From: Lepidodermella squamata
Lineage: Eukaryota > Gastrotricha
Direction of reading: 5' to 3'
Length of the DNA: 64,000 bases
Assembly (NCBI GenBank): GCA_047495785.1
Contig: JBLDXI010000017.1
Location: 3,100,001 to 3,164,000 of the forward strand
Shown: one piece after another, positions 48,892-58,700 of the stretch
Layout: the number at the start of each line of letters is the position of its first letter
How positions within the stretch are numbered: position 1 is the first letter of the stretch
Translations under genes and position numbers: made by a program
Notes under the pieces: generated by a model
Seen by the model: only the letters and a program-made list of their open reading frames with translations
The model's database searches: none
What the model was told of the DNA's origin: nothing

Positions 48892-50214
48892 TTTGCTATT
48901 CTTAGTCGAATGTGGGGATCACAGTGATAGTGTATTAATGTATGACTCAAGCGATAGAAGTCCTCGAATTTGGCCGTCGACGTTCGACACCTTCGTAAGC
49001 GTAACCGTTGATTTTGTTGGTGAAACAACACAGCATGGGCTCGCGTATGTCCTTTGGGCTTTTTCCTCGCAGCTGCACTGTAAAATTGCGAGCGTAATGT
49101 CTCAAGATTCAGTTCGTTCGCACCTAAGCAATGGATGAGGTTAACAATTATTCAAACAGGTTAAACTAAAACATACCTTCAATTTTCGACAATGTCATAT
49201 ACAAACCAACCGCTATTGCAGAAATCCGCTTAATTCAACGCCCTTTCAATGAAACTCTAGGTAAAAACAGAAACGTAATTAATATATTATTTGCCAATCA
49301 TATCTGCTCAAAAATCAACAGGGTTCAACGATACAGCGCACAGCTAGAGAAAATGCCAGGGAATACAACTGGAAGACTGAAACGCGATTTGAAACCTGGG
49401 CTGAGTATCTGAGAAGCCGAACTGTATAATTGAACCTGAGTAATGAGTAATGATTCATGCTGAAGGAATAAGAGAATGATGCAACAGGAAAAGAAGAGAA
49501 GTGTCAATAAATCCCAAGGCTTCATGCACCCAAGTAATTGATAAAACCCGAAACGTTTGATTGTGCCTTATGTGATCTGTTGTCATGATTTAATAACAAT
49601 GAAAGCCAAGAAACTTTCAAGACAAGAAAGTAGCATTTGGTGAAATGCAGAATAGAAAAGCTTCAGTAAGATGTGACTAAACAAGAGAACGTTTAATTAG
49701 AGAATAGAGAATGGGAACAATCGCCAGGGCAGAATACAAAAGACTTTGTGCTTCTAAACTGCGAATATAGCCGTGGTATTTGGTCATGAGTAACAAGAAG
49801 ATTCATCCAGCCGCGGCGTGGCAGATGGCGGGAGGCATGGAATGGATGTCATTAGTTGGTTGCTATGAATTTGGAATTTCCAAGGACCATAAGGACGAAA
49901 GTCATGAATAATTCCGAGCTGAGGATAACGTTTATCTGGCATGCCCTCAGAATTTTCAGCTTGCACTCTCATTTCTCATCCCGCATCCCGGTGAAAAATC
50001 GTGGGTCGTGGAAAAAAAGAGCAAGTAGTTTCGTTGTGAGCTTCTTGCCGTGTGTGTTGCTCATCCCCCTTACGGATCTCCTTTTTCTAACACTCCATTT
50101 TTCCAAAATCTTCAATTTCCGAAATAGCGCAGCCTTCCACAAAATAAATTCTGAACATTTTTCCATTTCGTTGTTTAAAGTCAAATAAAGTTCAAAAATT
50201 AAAAACCGACAGTA
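48892..50214. other. Intergenic, no gene seen
   Basis: eIF5 5' flank up to the mariner repeat. Short frames only (longest 111 codons), without recognised similarity. Confidence 0.45.
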
Positions 50215-50240
50215 CAGTGCGCACAAAAAGTCAGGTCCCA
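50215..50240 (+). repeat. Left terminal inverted repeat
   Basis: 26 bp starting cagtgcgcac, identical to the reverse complement of 54938-54963. It is preceded by TA. Confidence 0.9.
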
Positions 50241-50908
50241 TCCTGTTTTCCGCTGCAGCGAGAGCTACCGCTCAGAAATTAAAATAAATTAAAAAATTGA
50301 GAGAAAATATGAATTCCGTTGCGAAATTTGAAAAATAAATGCACAGAAAAACATGACGCTAAAACCCTCAATCCAGGTTGAGCGGGGAAAGTTGTGAAGT
50401 AAGGGATTCTTTGTTTTGGATTATCTCGAAATCTAGGACGGTTGCACCCCAGGATTTCTCGAATCTACCAGTCGTCAGGTTTCGAAGAATCCGATTTAAT
50501 AACAGAATACACATGTTACCGTCTTCAATTCTGATATACATACCCTTGAAATAGAGCACTTTCTGCAAAAAAACGACATTTTCCACTGGATTTGAACATA
50601 ATTTTTACTTTCCCTCAGATCCAAGCACGGTAACCACATAGTTTTTTTAGCATGCCTTAAAGGTTGAAACTCCGCGAGTATTTTTGGTTCATAAAACCCT
50701 TGTGTTACCGTTTTCAAAATTTAGGTTCTTAAAGAATTGAATAACGCCTGCAACATCCCAGCCAAATTGATAAATTAAATTTGAGCCCAATTCAAAAGTT
50801 GAAACGGTAACATGTCCTTTTTATTTGCGTGCTTTAAAGAATCGAGATATGAGATTAGTTTTTCGTAAAGAAATCCATAAGGTTCCGTGTTCTTTTTCTA
50901 GATTCACC

Positions 50909-51556
50909 ATGTCTTCGCCCAGCTCTGCCAGTTCTGATCTTCAGGACGAAATTAACTGCAAAGTCTACGATATTTGCCGGAAACCCGCGCCTTCCTCAAT
51001 CTTTTCGACACCATATATTTTTTACTTCTTCTCCGACTTCTTCTCGTTTTCTCTGACATCGTCCTTGATCATTTTAATGTTCTGCGTCCTCAAGATCACG
51101 TCTTTCGCCCTGTATGGTAAATTTTTCAGTCTCATCTTTTGCATCATTCGACTTGTTTTAATCCTGGCTTTGTTGCTTTATTTTAGTGGATTTTCTTTTC
51201 TTCTTGGATTTTTGTTTCTTGCCATTGATTTTCATCCGTTTTTTCTTCATATTTTTACTCAGTCAAAGCATTATTGCGCTCTGCTGATGAAATTTCCTCC
51301 TTCTACGGATAAACCTATCTCGCTTGCCGAATTTGATCGCCTTTCAATAGATTACACGAATTCGGAGTTGCAAAAGCTGAGAAATTACGTCATGAGTCCC
51401 CAATGCAATCAATGGAACCTCGTTCTGCGCCTTCGCAATGCAACACAGTTCGCATATGCTATCGATAACAATGAGATGAGGGACTGCAACTTTATGCCCG
51501 AAGTCGGTGATGAGAAATCTGAGGCTGACAGCATTAGCTCACTTGATTCGGATTGA
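50909..51556 (+). CDS. NEMP/TMEM194-like inner nuclear membrane protein (short form)
   Basis: A single exon of 215 residues. After a short N-terminus there are about three Phe/Leu-rich membrane segments (FLLGFLFLAIDFHPFFLHIF is the last). The C-terminal region ISLAEFDRLSIDYTNSELQ then KLRNYVMSPQCNQWNLVLRL matches the conserved NEMP C-terminal motif, which in the family precedes a RanGTP-binding tail; the end is acidic and Ser-rich. NEMP proteins support nuclear-envelope stiffness and fertility. This form lacks the lumenal N-terminal domain, so it is partial or derived. The ATG at 50909 follows the acceptor-like tctttttctag by 7 nt; an ATG at 50849 is also in frame. It lies inside the mariner repeats. 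Confidence 0.55.
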   Translation: MSSPSSASSDLQDEINCKVYDICRKPAPSSIFSTPYIFYFFSDFFSFSLTSSLIILMFCVLKITSFALYGKFFSLIFCIIRLVLILALLLYFSGFSFLLGFLFLAIDFHPFFLHIFTQSKHYCALLMKFPPSTDKPISLAEFDRLSIDYTNSELQKLRNYVMSPQCNQWNLVLRLRNATQFAYAIDNNEMRDCNFMPEVGDEKSEADSISSLDSD

Positions 51557-51738
51557 GAACTTATGCCGTAATTTCTCTACTCACAACTCCGAACTAGTCT
51601 AATCTATTGCGAGACTTTCAATTAGGCATTTAACTTTGTTCTCTTCATCTCCATTTTTCATGTCCCTAATCTGTAATTGTGTAACTACGAAAATGAAATT
51701 TTTACTAATTTTCAGTCTTTTGTTTTATAGATATTATT

Positions 51739-52866
51739 ATGTTCACAACTGAGGAGAGAATATTTGCTTTCAATAATACCAAAGTTCCCTACCGACAGTT
51801 TTGTGAAGCTTGGCGAAATCGGTTTGAAAGTAACCCCCCGAACAGAAAATACCGCCTACGTCTTGTCAAGAAATTTAATCAGTCAGGATCGATCCATAAC
51901 TTGCCGCGATCAGGTAGACCGCGCTCTGCTAGAACGGACGAAAATATTTATCACACTGCGATTGCGTTATGTGAAGACATTGCTGACCCCGAAGTTAATA
52001 TTTCAGTTACGAGGCCGCGTGTCGAGGATATTGCGGACCATCTTATGATTTCCAAACAAAGCGTGCGCAATATCATACGTTTCAACTTGAAATGGCGATG
52101 CAAAACTGCATGCAGAGTCCATCAGCTGAATCAACAAGACATTTATCGCCGAGCAAACTTTTGTAGTGCAGCTCGAAGAATGCTGGAGATAGATCCGAAC
52201 TTCCTGGATATGATAGTGTGGACCGATGAAGCACTGTTCACGCTCAATGGAACAGTGCGTACTAGTTACTTGCGCTATTGGGGCGACCCGGCTGATCGAA
52301 GGAAATATTACTCAAAGCGCCGTGAGCACAGTGGCGTCATGGTATCCATTGGTTTGTGGAGATATGGCATTCTGGGTCCATTCTTCTTTGATGACTTGCC
52401 ACGGCTTGAGCCAAACCGACCCAAGGATAGGATCAACGCGGAAAAATATTGTCAGCTTCTTAAAGAGCGCTATTTTCCTGAAATTAATAGGCAATTTCCA
52501 ATGACCGACAGCGAGTTGCGATCTGATGTTTGGTTCCAACTCGACGGCGCGCCCATTCACACCGCCACTCAAACAAAGTATCTGCTTAACTTGCATTTTC
52601 CGGAGCGCTGGATAGGAAACAAAGGGCCTATGAATTTTCCTCCTTACTCGCCCGATTTAACGCCACTGGATAATAGTTATTGGGGCGTTCTTCGTACGCG
52701 GGTTTATCGCCGTCGGCCATCTACTCTTCCTCATCTCAAATGGCTCATTGAAGAGGAGTGTAAAGCCATGTCACTGGACTATATTGAAAAAATTTGCACA
52801 GTGGAAATGAAAAGACGAATCAAACTTGTGTGTCAAGAAAACGGAAACTTCATCGAACACATTTGA
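51739..52866 (+). CDS. DD41D Tc1/mariner-type transposase
   Basis: 375 residues with no stop or frameshift. The N-terminal helix-turn-helix part includes FCEAWRNRF and the GRPR linker (residues 59-62); a second DNA-binding helix region has VEDIADHLMISKQSVRNIIR. Catalytic triad: Asp163 (VWTDEALF), Asp269 (FQLDGAPIHT) and Asp311 (SPDLTPLDNSYWG), with 41 residues between the second and third Asp, the DD41D class. All motifs are intact, so it may be active. The ATG is 9 nt after an acceptor-like ttttatag. Its position inside matching TA-flanked inverted repeats supports a functional unit. Confidence 0.92.
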   Translation: MFTTEERIFAFNNTKVPYRQFCEAWRNRFESNPPNRKYRLRLVKKFNQSGSIHNLPRSGRPRSARTDENIYHTAIALCEDIADPEVNISVTRPRVEDIADHLMISKQSVRNIIRFNLKWRCKTACRVHQLNQQDIYRRANFCSAARRMLEIDPNFLDMIVWTDEALFTLNGTVRTSYLRYWGDPADRRKYYSKRREHSGVMVSIGLWRYGILGPFFFDDLPRLEPNRPKDRINAEKYCQLLKERYFPEINRQFPMTDSELRSDVWFQLDGAPIHTATQTKYLLNLHFPERWIGNKGPMNFPPYSPDLTPLDNSYWGVLRTRVYRRRPSTLPHLKWLIEEECKAMSLDYIEKICTVEMKRRIKLVCQENGNFIEHI

Positions 52867-53092
52867 CAGTTTATTTTCGTTGACGATAATTTATTTGAAT
52901 TTTTGTATTTGTATGTTGAGTTACTAGTCAAATATTGTTTTACTGTCTTCCTAGTCAACATGCATGCAATATTAAAATTAAAATAAAATGACTTGTAGCA
53001 CCAGACTTTTACTATTGAGGCACGAAATTATAGGCAAGATTGTAATGCAACGAATATATTTTAGTCAGTGCAGTGATCATGCAGATGAAACC

Positions 53093-54046
53093 TTATCTGC
53101 GTCTTCTTGGGACAGTGAAGCGTCCAGTGCCGTCTCTGCTTACTTCTTCCACGAGCTGAGTAGGCAGCCAGCTCTTAGCACGCTCATACATCCTCTTTCC
53201 GAGGCCAATTATGATATACCAGACATCAGATTTCGTAAAGACGAAAATCCATCTAATGATAATGCAGATGGTGGATTCTTCCAGCATCAAGCTCTAAAAA
53301 TATCGAAGTCAGGTTTATTGAGAAAGTCTGTCTTGGGTACTTACGAGAGCCAAACCGACAGTCGTGTAATATGTCGCGGCAATTATGAACTCCCCGATGG
53401 CACAAAATAATATTTGTAGCAGCAATTCCTCGCAGCCAAGCTTGAGAAATGATTTGCACATCATCCATAGCGCAATTATAATGAGGTAAAAAATCAATTG
53501 GCCTTTTTTGAACGATTCTTGCTGATGAGGTAGCATTAGAATTTGGGAGATAGCTACTCTCCAAAGAGGATATTCCAGAATGAATTCGTTAAACTTTGTC
53601 CTGACTTCCAAAAAGCCGGCGAAAAAGTCATTGACCGTGTCTATCGCAATCGATTTGGCATCAAATTTAACACCGGCGCAATAGCCCGGAATTTCAGGAT
53701 AATACGCTGCGTAGACGTCCAGATCTTTCTCATCATAACTTGCATAGCAAGTCTTCCAGTTCTCGGCTGCGCTGCAATTTTGCGTCTTCCTTCCTTCTCG
53801 CTCAGCTTCGCAAACAACAAGCTCGAATGCTAAGCGGCGATAATCAGGAGTCTCATCACTTTTGCATTTCGCGTCAGCATTAGAAATCCATTCTTTGAAA
53901 CATTTTTGCTTTCTCGTTAGGAGCATTTCTTTGAATTTTCTTCCAGAAATGATTCGCAATTGGTCAACTTCAAGAGAACTCGTTTTATCGGCAGGGATAA
54001 CGCCCTGAACTAACATCGGCAGCCAGATTGCAATAAGACGGATCAT
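53093..54046 (-). CDS. Brambleberry/GEX1/KAR5-family nuclear fusion protein
   Basis: Exons 54046-53345 and 53293-53093; 300 residues. It has a signal peptide (MIRLIAIWLPMLVQGVIPA) and a cysteine-rich domain: KCFKEWISNADAKC, LAFELVVCEAEREGRKTQNC, ENWKTCYASYDEKDLDVYAA and PGYCAGVKFDAKSIAIDTVN. The spacing of Cys, EGRxT, C, D..Y, C and the closing TVN matches the KAR5/GEX1/Brambleberry domain, which acts in nuclear envelope fusion after fertilisation. Hydrophobic membrane segments follow (LIFYLIIIALWMMCKS; LLLQILFCAIGEFIIAA; a third in exon 2) and a basic C-terminal tail. It is shorter than vertebrate relatives, with little coiled coil. It sits in the mariner-bounded interval, convergent with the transposase. 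Confidence 0.8.
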
Positions 54047-54194
54047 TCCAGCAACTTGCAAGTAAAATTAATATAATAATTCCTACATCAAAGATACAAT
54101 CTAGAATCAAAGAAAGTTATTAAGTAAAATTTGAGCTAAAATCTGAATAGAAAAATTACATATGTTGCAAAATGAGCATAGTAAACATGTAATT

Positions 54195-54627
54195 TTAGTC
54201 TAGTTTCACCCCCGCACGATCAAAAGTCACTTGCTCGTTGTTAGCAACAAACTCAATTGCACCTCCTCTGCCCTCCTCGACAGCTACAGGACGGACTCGC
54301 CTTTTCAGCGTCTTCTTAATTAGTAATGTGAACAGGATGATTATGACTAAAAACATCACCGCCGCCACAGCCGCAAGGCCGACTATTGCTCTATGTACAA
54401 AAGAAGATATGACTCTATTATTGTTGACGAAAACAAATATCATACTCCTTGTGGTCAAATAATTGCACCGGGGTACTGGCTGACGGATGGCTTTGGGCCT
54501 CTGGTTCAGGTTCTTCCGACGTTCCAGCGCTGTGTAGGGATGTGGCTGTGGCTGTAACTGTGGTAGGTTGCAAGGTCGGTTGGGTTGAGCAGATCGCCCA
54601 CAAAAGGCAAAGGGGAGATTCATCCAT
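54195..54627 (-). CDS. Small single-pass membrane protein, unknown
   Basis: Exons 54627-54446 and 54390-54195 join in frame; 125 residues. A weakly hydrophobic N-terminus (MDESPLCLLWAIC) could be a signal peptide. A Ser/Thr/Pro/Glu-rich ectodomain of about 50 residues is followed by one strong membrane segment (AIVGLAAVAAVMFLVIIILF) spanning the splice junction, basic residues (KKTLKRRVR) and a cytoplasmic tail ending GVKLD. The topology fits a type I membrane protein. I recognise no family. It is adjacent to the right inverted repeat and divergent from it. Confidence 0.5.
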
Positions 54628-54937
54628 GATTTTCTATAAAATTCTATTTAGAATGAGGGTAAGACGATGAGAAGATCTTGTGAGCAAATGTGCAGGAGAT
54701 TACAGCGTCGAGACTACGGAAATAGCAACTGACGACTGCGGGCGAGTGCGAGAAAGGCTGAGCAACTGACCTACTATGTACTTCTAAACCGCCTTTGTTT
54801 CCCGTTTCCCCCCGTTTCCCCTGGCAACAGACGTCCGTTATTTTAATTTTAATTCATAAAAATTATTAATTATCAATTTTGACAACATATTTCTAATTAT
54901 TTTCAAATTTTACCCGCGAATTTCCGGGTGAGCGGGG

Positions 54938-54963
54938 TGGGACCTGACTTTTTGTGCGCACTG
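54938..54963 (-). repeat. Right terminal inverted repeat
   Basis: 26 bp, perfect inverted match to 50215-50240, followed by TA. Confidence 0.9.
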
Positions 54964-54965
54964 TA

Positions 54966-55761
54966 ATTTGGGAATGTAAAAATTCTGCGGAAAAAGCCGA
55001 GAACCCCTTGCCGCTTTCTCGTCTGAGGCAGAGCTGAGAGCTGAGACTCTTCACGGTGTACGTTAGGCAGGATACCACCTACCGCCTGACAAAACTTTTC
55101 TCAGATACTCACCCATCACCCTTAAAAAATTGCAATATTAATATATTTCAATCCTTATTTGGGAAACGTTTTAGTTCTTATCTTCTGCAGTTTACGACGA
55201 GTTCTTGCCTTTTGAACAGTTCTAACCGCTAGCCCTAGCTATCAACTCTTACATACCGGGTAGAAAATTTTAGGAAGTATTATTCGGCTGTCACATCGCA
55301 CACAGGTCTTGGACTTTGATGTTGTGGCAATCAACTATGAGATATTTTCGATCTTATTGCATCTGACCATTGTGATTTCAGGATTGGCGAATACTAACCT
55401 CCTCTTTTGAATCGCTGCAATATTCGTCTTCTGCCTTATGATTCATGATTTACAATTATTACAATTTTCCGAATTAAAATGATCAAAAGCCATCAATGAT
55501 GAGATTGCTGCTGTTAGAAAGAGCTTGCGCAAACTTGTTATGTCTCTTCACGAATACTTTTCCTTCGTATAACACATTATTGATTGTATTGCTTTATTGG
55601 CTATCGTGTCTTTAAATCCTGCATATTTTTTCTACTTTGAACCTAGAATATTCATTATAAAATGGCCAGCGTACGATAGCAGGGACGAAGACTTCATGCC
55701 CTAAGAGGTGCATCACCGTGCTTTTAAATACTTCTAATTTCTAATTCTTCGTCGTTCCAGA
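54966..55761. other. Intergenic, no gene seen
   Basis: MRCK 5' flank. A T/C-rich acceptor-like tract (tcgtcgttccag, ending 55760) directly precedes the start codon, so the first real exon could lie upstream or the mRNA may be trans-spliced. Confidence 0.45.
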
Positions 55762-58700
55762 ATGGCCGTTGTGGAAGAAAGAATTTACGAGCTCGAGAGA
55801 TTATGTGGGCTTAACAGTGATTTGCGCGGCCATTCTACTAATGGATTGGACAAGACCATATTACGCTTTATCACCGTTGATACCTTATTGGATAGTATCA
55901 TCGCACTGTATGATGACTATTGTGCTTCCTCATCTCGACAGCGCGATAAATCGCTCAGTCAATTCGCTGAGTGGGGTACGTTCTAATATTTCGCTCGATC
56001 ACATTTCGATAATCAATTCATATTAATTGAATTCAGTTGGCCCTTTCATTTCTTGTGCAAAGAATTTGCGACTTCAGCGATTCGATTTCGATCCAATAAC
56101 TATCATTGGCAAGGGTGCGTTTGGCGAGGTCTCGCTCGTTCGTATGAAGGACACTGGCAGAGTTTATGCTATGAAGACCCTCAATAAAAGCGAAATGCTG
56201 AAGAGGGCAGAGGTAATAGGCTTACAATGAATGTAATGGCATTTTATTGAACTTGATTGATATTTCTAGACTGCTTGCTTCCGTGAGGAACGTGACGTCC
56301 TCGTGCATGGTGATCGGAGATGGATTACTAATTTGCACTTCGCGTTTCAGGATATCGAAAATTTGGTAAGTTTACTTGATGACGGAAATCGTAATTTACA
56401 GTATAATCTAAATTCTGTAGTATCTGGTAATGGATTACTATCCTGGTGGCGATTTGCTGACGCTATTATCGCGTCATGATGACCATCTCACAGAGGTAAA
56501 TCTATTATTTGAATTTGTTCGTCATTATATTGAATTTATTTTCTGCAGGATATGGTCCGATTTTATGCCGCTGAAATTGCCCTTGCCGTCGACGCAGTTC
56601 ATCGTATTGGCTATGTTCACCGTGACATCAAGCCAGATAACTGCCTACTCGACCGATCAGGGCATGTTGTGCTGGCCGACTTTGGATCGTGCCTCAAATT
56701 AGACTCGGAAGGTCTCGTAAGGACAGCTGTCGCGGTCGGTACACCCGACTATATCAGCCCCGAAATTTTGATGGCAATGGAGCACCCAGGAAGATCGGCG
56801 TATGGACCTGAATGTGATTGGTGGAGCCTGGGGGTGTGCGTATACGAAATGTTGTTTGGCACCACGCCATTTTACGCCGAGTCTCTTGTTGAAACATACG
56901 GCAAAATTATGAACCACTCAGCGCATTTAGCCGTCCCACCCAACGTCATGCTGGATGGTAATCATTTTACACGCTCTATAGCAACGTTATTTTCACGTGT
57001 GTCTATTTTAGGTTCAACTGATTCTATTGTTGATGAACAAATTTCTTGCTCCGACGAAGCTGCTGATTTATTACGCGGGCTCATTACCGATGCTAACGTC
57101 CGTCTCGGCCGCCATGGCTTTGAAGAAATCCGGCATCATCCTTTCTTCAAAGACGTTGACTTTGAAGGAATCCGCTACTCACAGGCGCCTTACATGCCTA
57201 ATGTCTCCAGCGACTGGGACACTTCGAACTTCGATAATTTTGACGGCATTGTTAATCAGCAGAACAATAACGGACTGGCGGTGATAGCGCAGGGTAACAA
57301 CCCGGCTTGTCCCTCGCCTCGGCCGACAGGCAACATCGTTAGCACGCAGCTGCCTTTCGTTGGCTTTACTTACACGGAAAACAGCCGATTGAGCTGTTCT
57401 TTCCCGAAAGGTCCAGCCGCAGAGACGAATTACTCGGCCGAGGTTTACGAGTCTTCTTCGTCGCAAGTTGTTAGTTCTGGAAACGGCAACACCGGCGCCC
57501 TATCGATCCGCCACGCGTCTGCATCATCGAATGTAGACAGTCGGCGGAGGAGTATGTGCGAAGAGTGCGATCGCCTGAGAACAGAACTGGAAAGCGTACG
57601 CGAGGCAGCTTCCCGCCTGCAAACTGAACTCGAGGAGAAACGCCGGCTCGACGCGGCGGCTGACGATTCAGCCGTGGAGGAACTCGTTGCGACCGTTGCC
57701 CAGTTAGGGAAACTAGTCGCTGAAGGAGGCGCCAACACGCAACTAGCCGAGCGTGCAGCTCGTCTTGCCGCTGGAGCTTGCGTTGCCCCGACTCAGAGCA
57801 CGAGCAGTGCCGCCAACGGCATTGATGCCTTCGACGCCCCTGGATCGCGGACGTCTGCGGGTAACCAAAATGCGGTGGCAATGGGCGAATGGCGCCGTCG
57901 TCGGTTAGCCCGCGTCGAGCAAATGCTTCGAAGCGAATTACAACAAGCCCTCGCTGCTGAAATCGGGGCGAAGCGGGCTCTTCAGGTGCAATTAACCGAA
58001 GTTTCCGAAACGCTCGCTGCACAGCTTAAACGAAGCGAAACTCTCGAGACAACTTGCGAACAACAGAGCGAGAAAATCGTGTCATTGGAAGGTCGAATCA
58101 AAGAACTTGAAGAGCAGTTGCAGCACGGTGCGAAGCCTGCAGTTGTTTCAACTAACGGGCCGAAAATTGTGCGTGACGACTCGTCGAACGATAACGGCAG
58201 TGAGCATGCCTCAGTTCATGTCATCGGGCGTACTGTTTCCATGCCTACCACCGTTTTACCGGCATCCCCCAACCGCCATCTGAGCAACAATTCCAGCTCT
58301 AATAATTCAGCGCGAGCACATAGTTTTGTTACTCGGTCGTTCAAACAACCAGTTCGGTGTAACCTTTGCTCGAGTTTGCTGGTCGGTCTGCTGCGACAGG
58401 GCGTTCTCTGTGAGAACTGCTCCTACGTGTGCCATCGAAACTGCGTCGTCAAATTGCCATCGACCGCATGCCCACCGCCGGCTGAACTTCAGCGGCGGAA
58501 CTACGGCATCGACCCAAGCACTGGCATCGGAACAGCCTACGAAGGTCTTGTCCGCCTGCCGAGACCGGGTGGTATTCGAAAGGGCTGGCATCAATTCAAA
58601 CTGGTCGTCTGTGACTTCAAAATGTTTTTCTACATGATAATGCCACAGAATGGGTCGCAGAGCGCCGCGGCCAGTTTGGTTGTCGATATGCGCGATGAAA

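Larger units (their letters stand above)
50215..54963 (+). mobile_element. Tc1/mariner-type element or TIR-bounded composite (DD41D transposase plus cargo genes)
   Basis: Perfect 26-bp inverted repeats at 50215-50240 and 54938-54963 (cagtgcgcacaaaaagtcag onward), each flanked outside by TA (50213-50214 and 54964-54965), the Tc1/mariner target. Inside lie a DD41D transposase and three non-transposase genes: NEMP-like (+), Brambleberry/GEX1-like (-) and a small membrane protein (-). Typical members are 1.3-2 kb, so 4.7 kb with cargo is exceptional. I found no second repeat copy closer to the transposase. Alternative: two separate insertions of one family in opposite orientation, bracketing resident genes. 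Confidence 0.6.

Noticed and set aside
52988-53410. 140-codon plus-strand frame after the transposase
   Set aside because: It is antisense to both exons of the Brambleberry-like gene, whose homology is clear.
56958-57011. In-frame 18-residue insert in the MRCK kinase domain
   Set aside because: It has GT..AG ends, intron-like composition, and is absent from the family alignment at that position, so it is an intron that happens to be open.
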